Positions 5,463 to 12,208 of a DNA stretch of 12,812 nucleotides are shown here, piece by piece. A model generated the notes under the pieces. That model saw nothing but the letters and a program-made list of their open reading frames with translations. It was not told the origin of the DNA and searched no databases. Location: NCBI GenBank assembly GCA_900548515.1, contig URKU01000054.1, forward strand, positions 1 through 12,812, given 5' to 3'. Position numbers and translations under genes: made by a program. How positions within the stretch are numbered: position 1 is the stretch's first letter; the number at the start of each line of letters is the position of its first letter. The stretch is from an uncultured Collinsella sp. (lineage in GTDB: Bacteria; Actinomycetota; Coriobacteriia; Coriobacteriales; Coriobacteriaceae).

Positions 5463-7805
5463 ATGGCTCAAGATAAGTTTGATGTGGGCGGCATGACATG
5501 CGCCGCCTGCCAGGCGCACGTGGACCGTGCCGTGAGCAAGCTCAACGGCGTCCAAAGCGTCGCGGTCAACCTACTCGCCGGTTCCATGATGGTCGACTAT
5601 GACCCCGCGCAGGTCTCCCCCGACGATATCTGTACCGCCGTCGACCGTGCCGGCTACTCGGCCTCGCCCGTCGATGCGGGCACCAGTGCCGCCGGCTCAA
5701 ACGGCAGCACACAAGTCAGGTCTGGCGTCACCCATATGGAGTCGCCGACCAAAAAGTTGGAGGCCGCCGCCTCTGCCATGCGCACCCGCCTCATCGTCTC
5801 GATCGTATTCCTTGTCCCACTGTTCTACATAGGCATGGGGCACATGCTCGGCTGGCCGCTGCCCGGCATCTTCACCGACCACACCCACAGCATGACGCTC
5901 GCGCTCACCGAGCTCGTCCTGCTCATTCCCATCGTCTACGTCAACGACGCGTACTTTATCAACGGGTTTAAATCACTCGCGCACGGCGCGCCTACTATGG
6001 ACGCCCTTATTGCCGTGGGCGCCACCGCCTCCATCGCCTGGTCGCTCTACGCCATGTTCATCATGGCCGACCAATTAGCCGCGGGTCAGGTCCACGAGAC
6101 CATGATGACGGGCATGGACAATCTGTATTTTGAGAGTGCGGGCACGATCCTGTCGCTGGTCACCGTGGGCAAATACCTCGAGACGCGCAGCAAGTCCAAG
6201 ACCGGCGGCACCATCGAGGCGCTGATCGACCTGGCGCCCAAGACCGCGACCGTCGTGGCAGAGGACGGCAGCGAGGCCACCGTCGACGTCGACAGTATCC
6301 TTCCCGGCCAGGTCCTGCGCGTGCGCCCCGGCGAGTCCATCCCCGTCGATGGCGTGGTGCTCGAGGGCAGCTCGGCCGTGGACGAGAGCGCGCTGACCGG
6401 CGAGTCCATCCCCGTGGAAAAGACCGCCGGCGACACCGTCAACGCCGCCACTGTCAACCGCACCGGCTCGTTTACCTTCCGCGCCACACGCGTGGGCGCC
6501 GACACGTCGCTCGCCAAGATTGTCCAGCTCGTCGAGGACGCCAACGCCACCAAGGCGCCCATTGCTCGACTGGCCGACAAGGTCGCCGGCGTGTTTGTGC
6601 CCGTGGTGTTCGTGATCTCGGCCGTGACCTTCTTGGTGTGGATGGCACTGACCGAAAGCGTCAACGAAGCGCTCACCTCCGCCGTCGCCGTGCTGGTGAT
6701 CAGCTGCCCGTGCGCGCTGGGCCTGGCCACGCCCGTCGCCATTATGGTCGGCACCGGCAAGGGCGCCGAGATGGGCATTCTGTTTAAGAGTGCCGAGGCG
6801 CTGGAGAACCTGCGCAGCGTGGGCACCGTGGTGCTCGATAAGACGGGCACGGTCACCCGCGGCAAGCCTGCCGTGACCGATATCGTGGTAGCCACGCGCG
6901 CTGACGGCTCGCCCGCCATGAGCGAAAAGGCGCTCCTCAAGTTGGCCGCCGCGCTGGAGCGCTCGAGCGAGCACCCACTGGCCGAGGCGATTATGGCAGA
7001 GTGCGAGACGCGCGGAATCGTCGCACGCATGGTCGAGGACTTTGTCGCCGTGCCCGGTCGTGGCGTTACGGCACGCGAGGGGCAGAATATCATCGCGGCC
7101 GGCAACGTGCGTCTGATGAACGAGCTGGGCGCGGAGGTGCCCGCCGGTCTTGCCGAGCAATTTGCCACCGAGGGCAAAACGCCGCTGTTCTTTGCCAAGA
7201 ATGGCGAACTCGTTGGTACCATCGCCGTGGCTGACGAGGTCAAGGAGACGAGTGCCGAGGCGATCGCCGCGCTGCGTTCGCTCGGTGTCGATGTGCGTAT
7301 GCTCACCGGCGACAACCGCGTGACGGCCGAGGCCATCGCCCGCCGCGTGGGACTGAACAGCGAGCAGGTTATCGCCGACGTCCTGCCCGCCGACAAGGAA
7401 CGCCACGTACGCGAGCTGCAGGACGCGGGCGGCAAGGTCGCCATGGTGGGCGACGGCATCAACGACTCCCCCGCCCTGGCGCGCGCCGACGTGGGCCTCG
7501 CTATCGGCACCGGCGCCGACATCGCCAAGGAGGGCGCCGACGTGGTACTCATGCGCAGCGACCTCATGGATGTCGCCCGCGCCATCGAGCTTTCGCGCGC
7601 CACGATCCGCAACATCAAGCAGGACCTGTTCTGGGCGCTGTTCTACAACGGCATCGGCATTCCGCTGGCGGCGGGTGTGTTCTTCCCCCTCACCGGTTGG
7701 CAACTCTCGCCGATGTTTGGCGCCGCGGCCATGAGCCTGTCGAGCGTGTGCGTCGTAAGCAATGCGCTGCGCTTAAAATCCTTTAAGCCAAAAGTGGCAA
7801 AATAA
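5463..7805 (+). CDS. copA: Cu(I)-exporting P1B-type ATPase
   Basis: A 780-residue membrane pump that uses ATP to export Cu(I). ATG at 5463 follows AAAGGAG. One N-terminal heavy-metal-associated domain carries GMTCAAC (Cys13, Cys16). About eight membrane helices follow, with the actuator motif TGES 312-315, the transport-site CPC 415-417 in helix 6, the phosphorylated Asp459 in DKTGT, the nucleotide-domain His504-Pro505 (SEHPLAEA) and GDGIND 663-668. The last two helices have Tyr728-Asn729 and MSLSS 757-761. CPC together with YN and MxxSS is the known signature of Cu(I)/Ag(I) pumps, as opposed to zinc or cadmium pumps. First gene of the copper operon, under a CsoR-type operator. The length is normal for a single-HMA CopA. 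All essential residues are intact. Confidence 0.97.
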   Translation: MAQDKFDVGGMTCAACQAHVDRAVSKLNGVQSVAVNLLAGSMMVDYDPAQVSPDDICTAVDRAGYSASPVDAGTSAAGSNGSTQVRSGVTHMESPTKKLEAAASAMRTRLIVSIVFLVPLFYIGMGHMLGWPLPGIFTDHTHSMTLALTELVLLIPIVYVNDAYFINGFKSLAHGAPTMDALIAVGATASIAWSLYAMFIMADQLAAGQVHETMMTGMDNLYFESAGTILSLVTVGKYLETRSKSKTGGTIEALIDLAPKTATVVAEDGSEATVDVDSILPGQVLRVRPGESIPVDGVVLEGSSAVDESALTGESIPVEKTAGDTVNAATVNRTGSFTFRATRVGADTSLAKIVQLVEDANATKAPIARLADKVAGVFVPVVFVISAVTFLVWMALTESVNEALTSAVAVLVISCPCALGLATPVAIMVGTGKGAEMGILFKSAEALENLRSVGTVVLDKTGTVTRGKPAVTDIVVATRADGSPAMSEKALLKLAAALERSSEHPLAEAIMAECETRGIVARMVEDFVAVPGRGVTAREGQNIIAAGNVRLMNELGAEVPAGLAEQFATEGKTPLFFAKNGELVGTIAVADEVKETSAEAIAALRSLGVDVRMLTGDNRVTAEAIARRVGLNSEQVIADVLPADKERHVRELQDAGGKVAMVGDGINDSPALARADVGLAIGTGADIAKEGADVVLMRSDLMDVARAIELSRATIRNIKQDLFWALFYNGIGIPLAAGVFFPLTGWQLSPMFGAAAMSLSSVCVVSNALRLKSFKPKVAK

Positions 7806-7833
7806 GCTCACCATTAAGTCCATTTAGAACGGG

Positions 7834-7927
7834 TTTTCCAGGTGCCCGAGATTGACCTGAAAGAGGAGCGACGCGTACTTTGGTACGCGAGCGACGGCTT
7901 GAAGGTCAAGGTCGGGTGCCTGGGAAA
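7834..7927 (+). ncRNA. 94-nt structured RNA element between copA and the copZ-like gene
   Basis: An almost symmetric fold with all pairs in one register: 7834-7858 pairs with 7903-7927 (interrupted only by a 2x2 GA/GG loop at 7850-7851 and 7910-7911), and CGCGTAC (7872-7878) pairs with GTACGCG (7883-7889) around a TTTG loop. Between the two stems is a large internal loop, and GAGCGACG occurs on both of its strands (7866-7873 and 7889-7896). No T run follows, so it is not a simple terminator. It may stabilise or process the mRNA, or be a small mobile-type repeat. The name ncRNA here means structured element only; no separate transcript is shown. Confidence 0.6.
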
Positions 7928-7952
7928 GCCGACACAACAGAGAGGAATATCC

Positions 7953-8174
7953 ATGCGTTTCACAATCAAGACTTCCGGCCTCATGTGCGGCCATTGCGAT
8001 GCCACCGTCGAGACCGCGCTGCTCAACGTTGCCGGCGTGACCGACGCCGATGCCGATCACGAGACCCAGACCGTCCAGGTAGAGTGCGCCGACACCGTGA
8101 CCGCCGAGCAGCTCGCCGCCGCCGTCGAGGGCGCCGGCGAGAAATTCCATGCCCTGTCCGTAACCGCCGCGTAG
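7953..8174 (+). CDS. copZ: CopZ-like copper chaperone (HMA domain)
   Basis: A 73-residue protein made of a single heavy-metal-associated domain. The metal motif is GLMCGHC, with Cys12 and Cys15 after the first beta strand. Such proteins hold Cu(I) in the cytosol and pass it to the CopA N-terminal domain or to CsoR. The start is ATG at 7953 behind AGAGG at 7940-7944. A longer open frame from 7842 only reads through the hairpin and is rejected. It lies 147 bases after copA and 132 before csoR, on the same strand. The His in CGHC is less usual than the CxxC of many CopZ proteins (for example CGHC versus CAAC), but both cysteines are present. Function is inferred from the fold motif and the operon. 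Confidence 0.88.
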   Translation: MRFTIKTSGLMCGHCDATVETALLNVAGVTDADADHETQTVQVECADTVTAEQLAAAVEGAGEKFHALSVTAA

Positions 8175-8197
8175 CAGGCGCCACCTGCCCCCTCAGA

Positions 8198-8264
8198 AGT
8201 TGCGGTGAAATACGGACTGTTGAGCCGCCCTAGGCCCTTAAACAGTCCGTATTTCACCGCAACT
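8198..8264. repeat. Perfect 24-bp inverted repeat between copZ and csoR
   Basis: The arms at 8198-8221 and 8241-8264 are exact reverse complements (they begin AGTTGCGGTG and end CACCGCAACT) around a 19-nt loop (8222-8240) containing CCTAGG. In RNA this is a very stable hairpin. There is no T run after it. Perfect arms suggest a recently spread repeat or strong selection. Confidence 0.9.
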
Positions 8265-8306
8265 GACGGGGACATCCGGAAGATCGACCAGAAACGAGGA
8301 CCCGCC

Positions 8307-8579
8307 ATGATGGCAGACCACAAATCGGTGACCCGCATGCTCAAAACGGCACGCGGCCAGATCGACGGCATCTTGCGGATGGTCGATGAGGACCGCTATT
8401 GCGTCGACATCTCCACGCAGCTCATGGCAACACAGGCGCTCCTCGCGCGCATTAACGCCGACGTGCTCAAGGCGCATATCGAGGGCTGCGTGACTTCGGC
8501 AATCGAATCGGGCGACGAAGACCTCAAAGCCGCCAAACTCGCCGAAATCGAACGCGTCGTCGACAAACTCTCCAAGTAA
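8307..8579 (+). CDS. csoR: CsoR-type copper-sensing repressor
   Basis: A 90-residue, all-helical DNA-binding repressor of the CsoR/RcnR family. The Cu(I) ligands characteristic of true CsoR are visible: Cys32 (RYCVDI), His57 and Cys61 (HIEGC). The family's ARGQIDGI stretch is at 15-22. Apo-protein binds GC-rich dyads and Cu(I) binding releases it. The expected operator is present before copA, so it should control its own operon. The ATG at 8307 follows GAGGA (8296-8300); the second codon is also ATG, so the start could be 8310. A longer frame from 8205 begins inside the hairpin and is rejected. The C-H-C ligand set argues against formaldehyde- or nickel-sensing relatives. Confidence 0.94.
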   Translation: MMADHKSVTRMLKTARGQIDGILRMVDEDRYCVDISTQLMATQALLARINADVLKAHIEGCVTSAIESGDEDLKAAKLAEIERVVDKLSK

Positions 8580-8589
8580 TTGGGGCATT

Positions 8590-8636
8590 GGGGACAGGTA
8601 CGTTTGCACCACATTGGTGCAGATTAACCTGTCCCC
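8590..8636. repeat. GGGGACAGGT-type hairpin repeat after csoR
   Basis: GGGGACAGGT (8590-8599) pairs with ACCTGTCCCC (8627-8636), and the inner TTGCACCA pairs with TGGTGCAG with a CAT loop and few mismatches. Palindromes of the GGGGACAGG type are scattered in many bacterial genomes, sometimes with Y1-family (RAYT) transposases; none is visible here. It may also act as a weak terminator for the copper operon. Confidence 0.75.
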
Positions 8637-8652
8637 CTTGCTCTAAATCGGG

Positions 8653-8658
8653 TATAAA
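8653..8658 (+). promoter_or_regulatory. Possible -10 of the zinc-ribbon membrane protein gene
   Basis: TATAAA lies 34 bases before the ATG at 8692 and just after the csoR hairpin. No good -35 is seen at the right distance. Confidence 0.3.
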
Positions 8659-8691
8659 GGCGTGCAGCATATCGAACGAAAGGCAATTTGC

Positions 8692-9165
8692 ATGAATGAC
8701 TTTATGAAGGGTCGCAATGGTGCCGATGAACTCACCATCGTGATGGGTTTTGCCGGCATCGTCATCGCGATGATCGGATCGATAGCCCGCATCCAGTGGC
8801 TCAGCTGGATTGCCATCGCCGTAATCGTGATTGGCGTGCTGCGCGGCCTGTCCAAAAATATCGACGCACGTCACAAGGAGAACGAGGCCTTTGTCGCCGC
8901 GACTGCAAACGTACCCGGCTTGGGCAAGTTTGTAGCTAGCTTGGGCGGCGGAGCTGCAGCGGCCAACGCCTCGCGCGCAGCCGGTACTAGCAAGGAAGAC
9001 TTTGAACGTGCCAAGCGCACAGCCAAGAAGATGTGGAAGGGCCGCAAGACCACGGCCTATCTTAAGTGCCCCAACTGCGGCCAGATGCTCTCCGTTCCCA
9101 AGGGCAAAGGCAAGATCCGCGTCACCTGCCCCAAGTGCCATGCCAAGATGGAGACGCGCTCATAG
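8692..9165 (+). CDS. Small membrane protein with C-terminal zinc ribbon
   Basis: A 157-residue protein from the ATG at 8692 (GAAAGG 8 nt upstream). Two hydrophobic helices (about 15-34 and 36-54) form a membrane hairpin. A soluble basic segment follows (about 60-122, rich in Ala, Lys and Arg). The end is a zinc ribbon with CPNC at 126-129 and CPKC at 146-149. The last 40 residues resemble the C4 zinc-finger tails often found on bacterial membrane or regulatory proteins. I cannot name the function. Although next to csoR, it lies behind a hairpin with its own possible promoter, and nothing links it to copper. It ends at a strong terminator. Confidence 0.85.
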   Translation: MNDFMKGRNGADELTIVMGFAGIVIAMIGSIARIQWLSWIAIAVIVIGVLRGLSKNIDARHKENEAFVAATANVPGLGKFVASLGGGAAAANASRAAGTSKEDFERAKRTAKKMWKGRKTTAYLKCPNCGQMLSVPKGKGKIRVTCPKCHAKMETRS

Positions 9166-9186
9166 CTGCCATACTATGGGACAAAT

Positions 9187-9224
9187 AAAAGCCGAGGCCT
9201 CGCACTGGGACCTCGGCTTTTTCT
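9187..9224. terminator. Bidirectional Rho-independent terminator
   Basis: AAAAGCCGAGG (9187-9197) pairs with CCTCGGCTTTT (9211-9221) around a 13-nt loop. The T run on the plus strand ends the zinc-ribbon gene, and the A run on the left gives a T run on the minus strand for the convergent amidohydrolase gene. Confidence 0.92.
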
Positions 9225-9272
9225 GATTATGACAAAAGGATTGTCCCTTTGTCGCATCGCCATATCGCGCGC

Positions 9273-10643
9273 TTACGCCACGCCATCGCGGGCAAGCTCC
9301 TCGGCCAACGCCTCGGCAGGCATGGCCATAATCGCGTCGAGCTCGGCGTCCACCTCGGGAATACGCTTCACCTTGAGCTTGCGCACCAGATCACCGCGAC
9401 ACATCACGTGCGTCGGATCACGCAGTGCGCACAGGTCATCGAGCGGGTTCTCGCGCGTCACCAGAATATCGGCGGCCTTGCCGCACTCGATTGTGCCGGT
9501 CTCGCCGCCCAGCCCCAGCAGCTCGGCATTGACCTGCGTGGCCGTATGCAGCGCGAAAGCGTTGCCCACGCCGACATACTTGGCAAAATAGGCCACCTCA
9601 CGCCACATGTCGTACTGCGTCACGAACGGGCAGCTCGAGTCCGTGCCAAGGCCCACCTTAACGCCAGCTTCCAGTGCGGCACGGGCGCTCTCGATGATGC
9701 CCGAGCACACGATGTCACCGTTCTTCTTTTGTGTATCGGTCGAATGGGTCTTTTCCGGGTCGAGCAATACAAACGGCAGCGCCGGGCTGATAGTGCAGGT
9801 AACGCTGGGCGCACGCCCCTCGAGCTGCGTGCCCGCGGTGCCACGGTACAGCTCCAGAATCTCGGACGTCAACGGAGCGCCGTGCTCAATCGTGTCAACG
9901 CTGGCCTCAAGCGCAACCTTCACACCCTCGGTACTCTCGACATGGGCCATGACCGGAAGGCCCATATCGTGCGCCGCCTTGCACGCCGCCGCGGCAACCT
10001 CCACCGGCATACGCAGCACGCCCGGCTCGCCCACCTCGGTCGCATCGAACACACCGCCCGTTACGAACAGCTTAATGACGTCGGCACCGCGCGCATACAG
10101 GTCGCGCACCTGTTCGGCTGCCTCGGCGGGACTGTTTGCCACCTGGGCGAACAAGCCCGCACCATGGCCGCCCGGCACCGTGACGCCCGTTCCCGGCGCC
10201 ACCAGGCGAGGACCTTGATACTTGCCGGCGTCGATGGCATTACGAACGGCGATGTCGGCAAACAGTGGGTCGCCCGCGCCGCGCACCGTGGTCACGCCGC
10301 TTGCCAGTTGTTGTTGGGCGCTGCCCTTAAGAATATGGCGCACGATGGCGCGCCCCACGGGATTATCGAGCTTCTTCATCAGCGCGCCCGCATCGCCCGC
10401 CGAAACCGGCTTGCCCGAACCGCACAGATGCACATGCATATTGATGAGACCGGGCATGAGATACGCACCTGCCAGGTCGATGACCTCGGCACCTGCAGGT
10501 GCCTGCGCCACAGCACTCGGCCCCATCCACGTGATGACACCGCGCTCAACAGTCACGGCCATATCGGGTTGCGGCTCCATATGCTCCGAACCATCCAGGA
10601 CGGTCGCATTGATAAACAACGTGGAACGATCGGCAGACGCCAT
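9273..10643 (-). CDS. Metal-dependent amidohydrolase (imidazolonepropionase/prolidase-like)
   Basis: A 456-residue hydrolase. The start is the ATG at 10643, directly behind GGGAGGAG (10650-10657). Longer frames upstream lack a ribosome-binding site. The TIM-barrel metal centre is visible: His70 and His72 (INMHVHL), Lys191 in GADVIKLFVTGG (probably carbamylated), His234 (VMAHVES), His254 (TIEHGAPL) and Asp335 (LGTDSSCP). The C-terminal CGKAADILV is the composite beta-sandwich segment. Relatives include imidazolonepropionase-like enzymes and Xaa-Pro or Xaa-Arg dipeptidases. With no histidine-degradation genes nearby, a role in dipeptide or N-acyl amino-acid hydrolysis is as likely. No signal peptide is seen, so it is cytosolic. 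Single-gene unit ended by the shared terminator. Confidence 0.92.
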   Translation of the reverse strand: MASADRSTLFINATVLDGSEHMEPQPDMAVTVERGVITWMGPSAVAQAPAGAEVIDLAGAYLMPGLINMHVHLCGSGKPVSAGDAGALMKKLDNPVGRAIVRHILKGSAQQQLASGVTTVRGAGDPLFADIAVRNAIDAGKYQGPRLVAPGTGVTVPGGHGAGLFAQVANSPAEAAEQVRDLYARGADVIKLFVTGGVFDATEVGEPGVLRMPVEVAAAACKAAHDMGLPVMAHVESTEGVKVALEASVDTIEHGAPLTSEILELYRGTAGTQLEGRAPSVTCTISPALPFVLLDPEKTHSTDTQKKNGDIVCSGIIESARAALEAGVKVGLGTDSSCPFVTQYDMWREVAYFAKYVGVGNAFALHTATQVNAELLGLGGETGTIECGKAADILVTRENPLDDLCALRDPTHVMCRGDLVRKLKVKRIPEVDAELDAIMAMPAEALAEELARDGVA

Positions 10644-10791
10644 ATCGAGCTCCTCCCTCACAATTAACTTGAACATTTGTCCATTATCACCTAGTCCCGC
10701 TGGATTGCTGCAGACGCATCGGTTAACGGAGGGAAGAGGGGATGTGGGAGACGGAATATGCTGCAGTCCCACCCCAGCGACACCAGGGAAA

Positions 10792-10850
10792 TATCTCGAT
10801 CTGTAACAGATACAGGGTTGTTGGGCCCCTTGATGTTACAGATCGAGACA
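10792..10850. repeat. 59-bp palindromic element, array 3 copy 1
   Basis: Left arm TATCTCGATCTGTAACA (10792-10808), right arm TGTTACAGATCGAGACA (10834-10850); pairing is perfect over 15 consecutive positions. The centre is T-rich where most copies are A-rich, so it may lie inverted relative to copy 2. Confidence 0.92.
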
Positions 10851-10872
10851 TTCGGTCGACGTTTCACCGGTT

Positions 10873-10931
10873 TATCTCGATCTGTAACAATTACGAACTC
10901 AAACAACTTCTAAACGTTACAGATCAAGACA
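10873..10931. repeat. 59-bp palindromic element, array 3 copy 2
   Basis: Left arm 10873-10889, right arm CGTTACAGATCAAGACA (10915-10931), with three mismatches. It starts 81 bp after copy 1 and ends 7 bases before the DUF559-like stop codon. Confidence 0.9.
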
Positions 10932-10938
10932 AAACCTC

Positions 10939-12015
10939 TCAGCGCCCATACCACCGACGTCTCCACTCCTCAGCCAAATCGGGCCGTCGCGGAATACCCG
11001 CCAGCCTCATCTTCTCAACCAGCTTCCCCGGATTCTTGAGCTCATCAAACGTAAACCGAAGCACCTTGTGCCCGAGCATTGTCAGATGAGATTCCCGCTG
11101 ACGCTCTGCCACGAATGGGTCGACCGGCTCCCGGGCCTCGCCGCTCTGCAGGGTGTACTTCCCCTTACCGTCCAGCTCGCCAATCACGCACGTTCCCTCC
11201 TCGAGCCGCCAAAAAAAGTCGACGCGAAACACCTGGCTCGGATCGAGCGGGTCGCGAAACTCCACCTGCAGCTCCGGAACCGGAAAGCCGTACGCAATAA
11301 AGAACGCTCGGAACCGAGACTCGCCGCCGTTTTCGGACAGCCCGTCCGCATACGACGCAATCGCCTGTGCCCTGCGATACCCTCGCCTGCCCTCGCAATC
11401 GGCGCGGAGGCGCTCGCACAAATCCCCACGTGATACGTCTTTCACCCGCAGTGCAGAATCGGCAATCGCCAACCCGTAGGAGAACGGCGCACGCAGCAAG
11501 CAATCCTCCGCCGTGCGCCAAAACGACGTCACCCGCACGCCGTCGACGCGCTCGAGCGCGCCCGCAATCTGCGGACGCAACAACCTGCACCCGCCGCTCA
11601 ACGTCACCGAACAGCAAGTCTTAACAAGGAAACGCGGCCCGAGCAGATCATTCGGCACCTCCAGACCCCATATCAGCGCGGCGTCATATCCCCAAAACGC
11701 CCAATCGGGATGAAATTTCGCAAGCCCTTTGATAGTCCTCAGCGCTCGCTCCGCCGGCGTCAATGCATCCCAATCATGCTGAAAACAGAACAGGTACGGC
11801 TCGGGCTCCGCGATATCGTCGGTTCCAACATGGCGTCGCAGCCACATGAGCTCGGTATTGTCATGCGTTGCGAGCAGCGCACCTTGCTTGGCCGTCTCCG
11901 CGAGCCGCGCGAGCATCCTATTCCGCGCCAACGTGTTGCGAGTCGCATGTTTGTGTTTGAGAACGGTATTAGGCACTTTCATCACCACCACGTCAGACAA
12001 ATGGACCATCGTCAC
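10939..12015 (-). CDS. DUF559/AbiEi-like protein with PD-(D/E)xK nuclease fold
   Basis: About 358 residues from GTG at 12015 (GGAGG at 12021-12025, 5 nt away). ATG at 12009 and TTG at 12033 are alternatives. The N-terminal part (to about 225) resembles the AbiEi-type region found in actinobacterial proteins that also carry DUF559; that match is by pattern only. The C-terminal part (about 230-335) looks like the DUF559/Vsr-type endonuclease fold: GESRFRA with Glu232, RVDFFW with Asp266, and GELDGKGKY with Glu280, Asp282 and Lys284, the layout of a PD-(D/E)xK site. A DNA-cleaving or defence role is plausible but not shown. No AbiEii toxin gene lies beside it. Both ends abut pairs of the 59-bp repeat, an unusually tight arrangement. 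Confidence 0.72.
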   Translation of the reverse strand: MTMVHLSDVVVMKVPNTVLKHKHATRNTLARNRMLARLAETAKQGALLATHDNTELMWLRRHVGTDDIAEPEPYLFCFQHDWDALTPAERALRTIKGLAKFHPDWAFWGYDAALIWGLEVPNDLLGPRFLVKTCCSVTLSGGCRLLRPQIAGALERVDGVRVTSFWRTAEDCLLRAPFSYGLAIADSALRVKDVSRGDLCERLRADCEGRRGYRRAQAIASYADGLSENGGESRFRAFFIAYGFPVPELQVEFRDPLDPSQVFRVDFFWRLEEGTCVIGELDGKGKYTLQSGEAREPVDPFVAERQRESHLTMLGHKVLRFTFDELKNPGKLVEKMRLAGIPRRPDLAEEWRRRWYGR

Positions 12016-12020
12016 CGTTG

Positions 12021-12025
12021 CCTCC
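12021..12025 (-). promoter_or_regulatory. Ribosome-binding site of the DUF559-like gene
   Basis: GGAGG on the minus strand lies 5 nt before GTG 12015 and 11 nt before ATG 12009, so it favours the GTG. It sits only 9 bases from the repeat edge at 12035, so any promoter must lie inside or beyond the repeats. Confidence 0.6.
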
Positions 12026-12034
12026 GCTGACAAA

Positions 12035-12093
12035 TGTCTTGATCTGTAACAGGAAGACAGTCTTTGAGCCTCTAGTTGTTACAGAACAAGATC
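12035..12093. repeat. 59-bp palindromic element, array 4 copy 1
   Basis: Left arm TGTCTTGATCTGTAACA (12035-12051), right arm 12077-12093. The TTG and CAA changes in the two arms keep the pairing; mismatches are one A-A and the outer end. The T-rich centre suggests an inverted orientation. In the DUF559-like mRNA it would be part of the leader. Confidence 0.88.
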
Positions 12094-12114
12094 TTTCGGC
12101 AGCCGCCAACCTTC

Positions 12115-12173
12115 CGTCTCAATCTGTAACAGTTACGGGCCCAAACAGCCGCCAAACGTTACAGATTGAGACA
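12115..12173. repeat. 59-bp palindromic element, array 4 copy 2
   Basis: Left arm CGTCTCAATCTGTAACA (12115-12131), right arm CGTTACAGATTGAGACA (12157-12173); the inner 15 pairs are perfect. It starts 80 bp after copy 1 and ends 35 bases from the stop of the right-edge gene. Confidence 0.92.
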
Positions 12174-12208
12174 AAGTCAGGGCAGCAGGGCGACGCCAGT
12201 CACATCCC

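Larger units (their letters stand above)
10644..10938. other. Intergenic region between the amidohydrolase and DUF559-like genes
   Basis: A 295-base region with no gene. It holds the amidohydrolase ribosome-binding site (10650-10657), a possible minus-strand -10 GATAAT (10683-10688, no clear -35), and two 59-bp palindromic elements at 10792-10931. The second element ends 7 bases from the stop codon of the upstream minus-strand gene. Confidence 0.6.

Noticed and set aside
6075..7703. Two long minus-strand open frames (over 500 residues) inside copA
   Set aside because: Antisense shadows typical of GC-rich genes; the composition is abnormal and copA is complete on the plus strand.
7842..7952. 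Upstream extension of the copZ-like protein
   Set aside because: It lies inside the structured element, and AGAGG supports the ATG at 7953.
9249..10667. 472-residue plus-strand open frame
   Set aside because: Antisense shadow of the amidohydrolase, whose metal ligands are intact.
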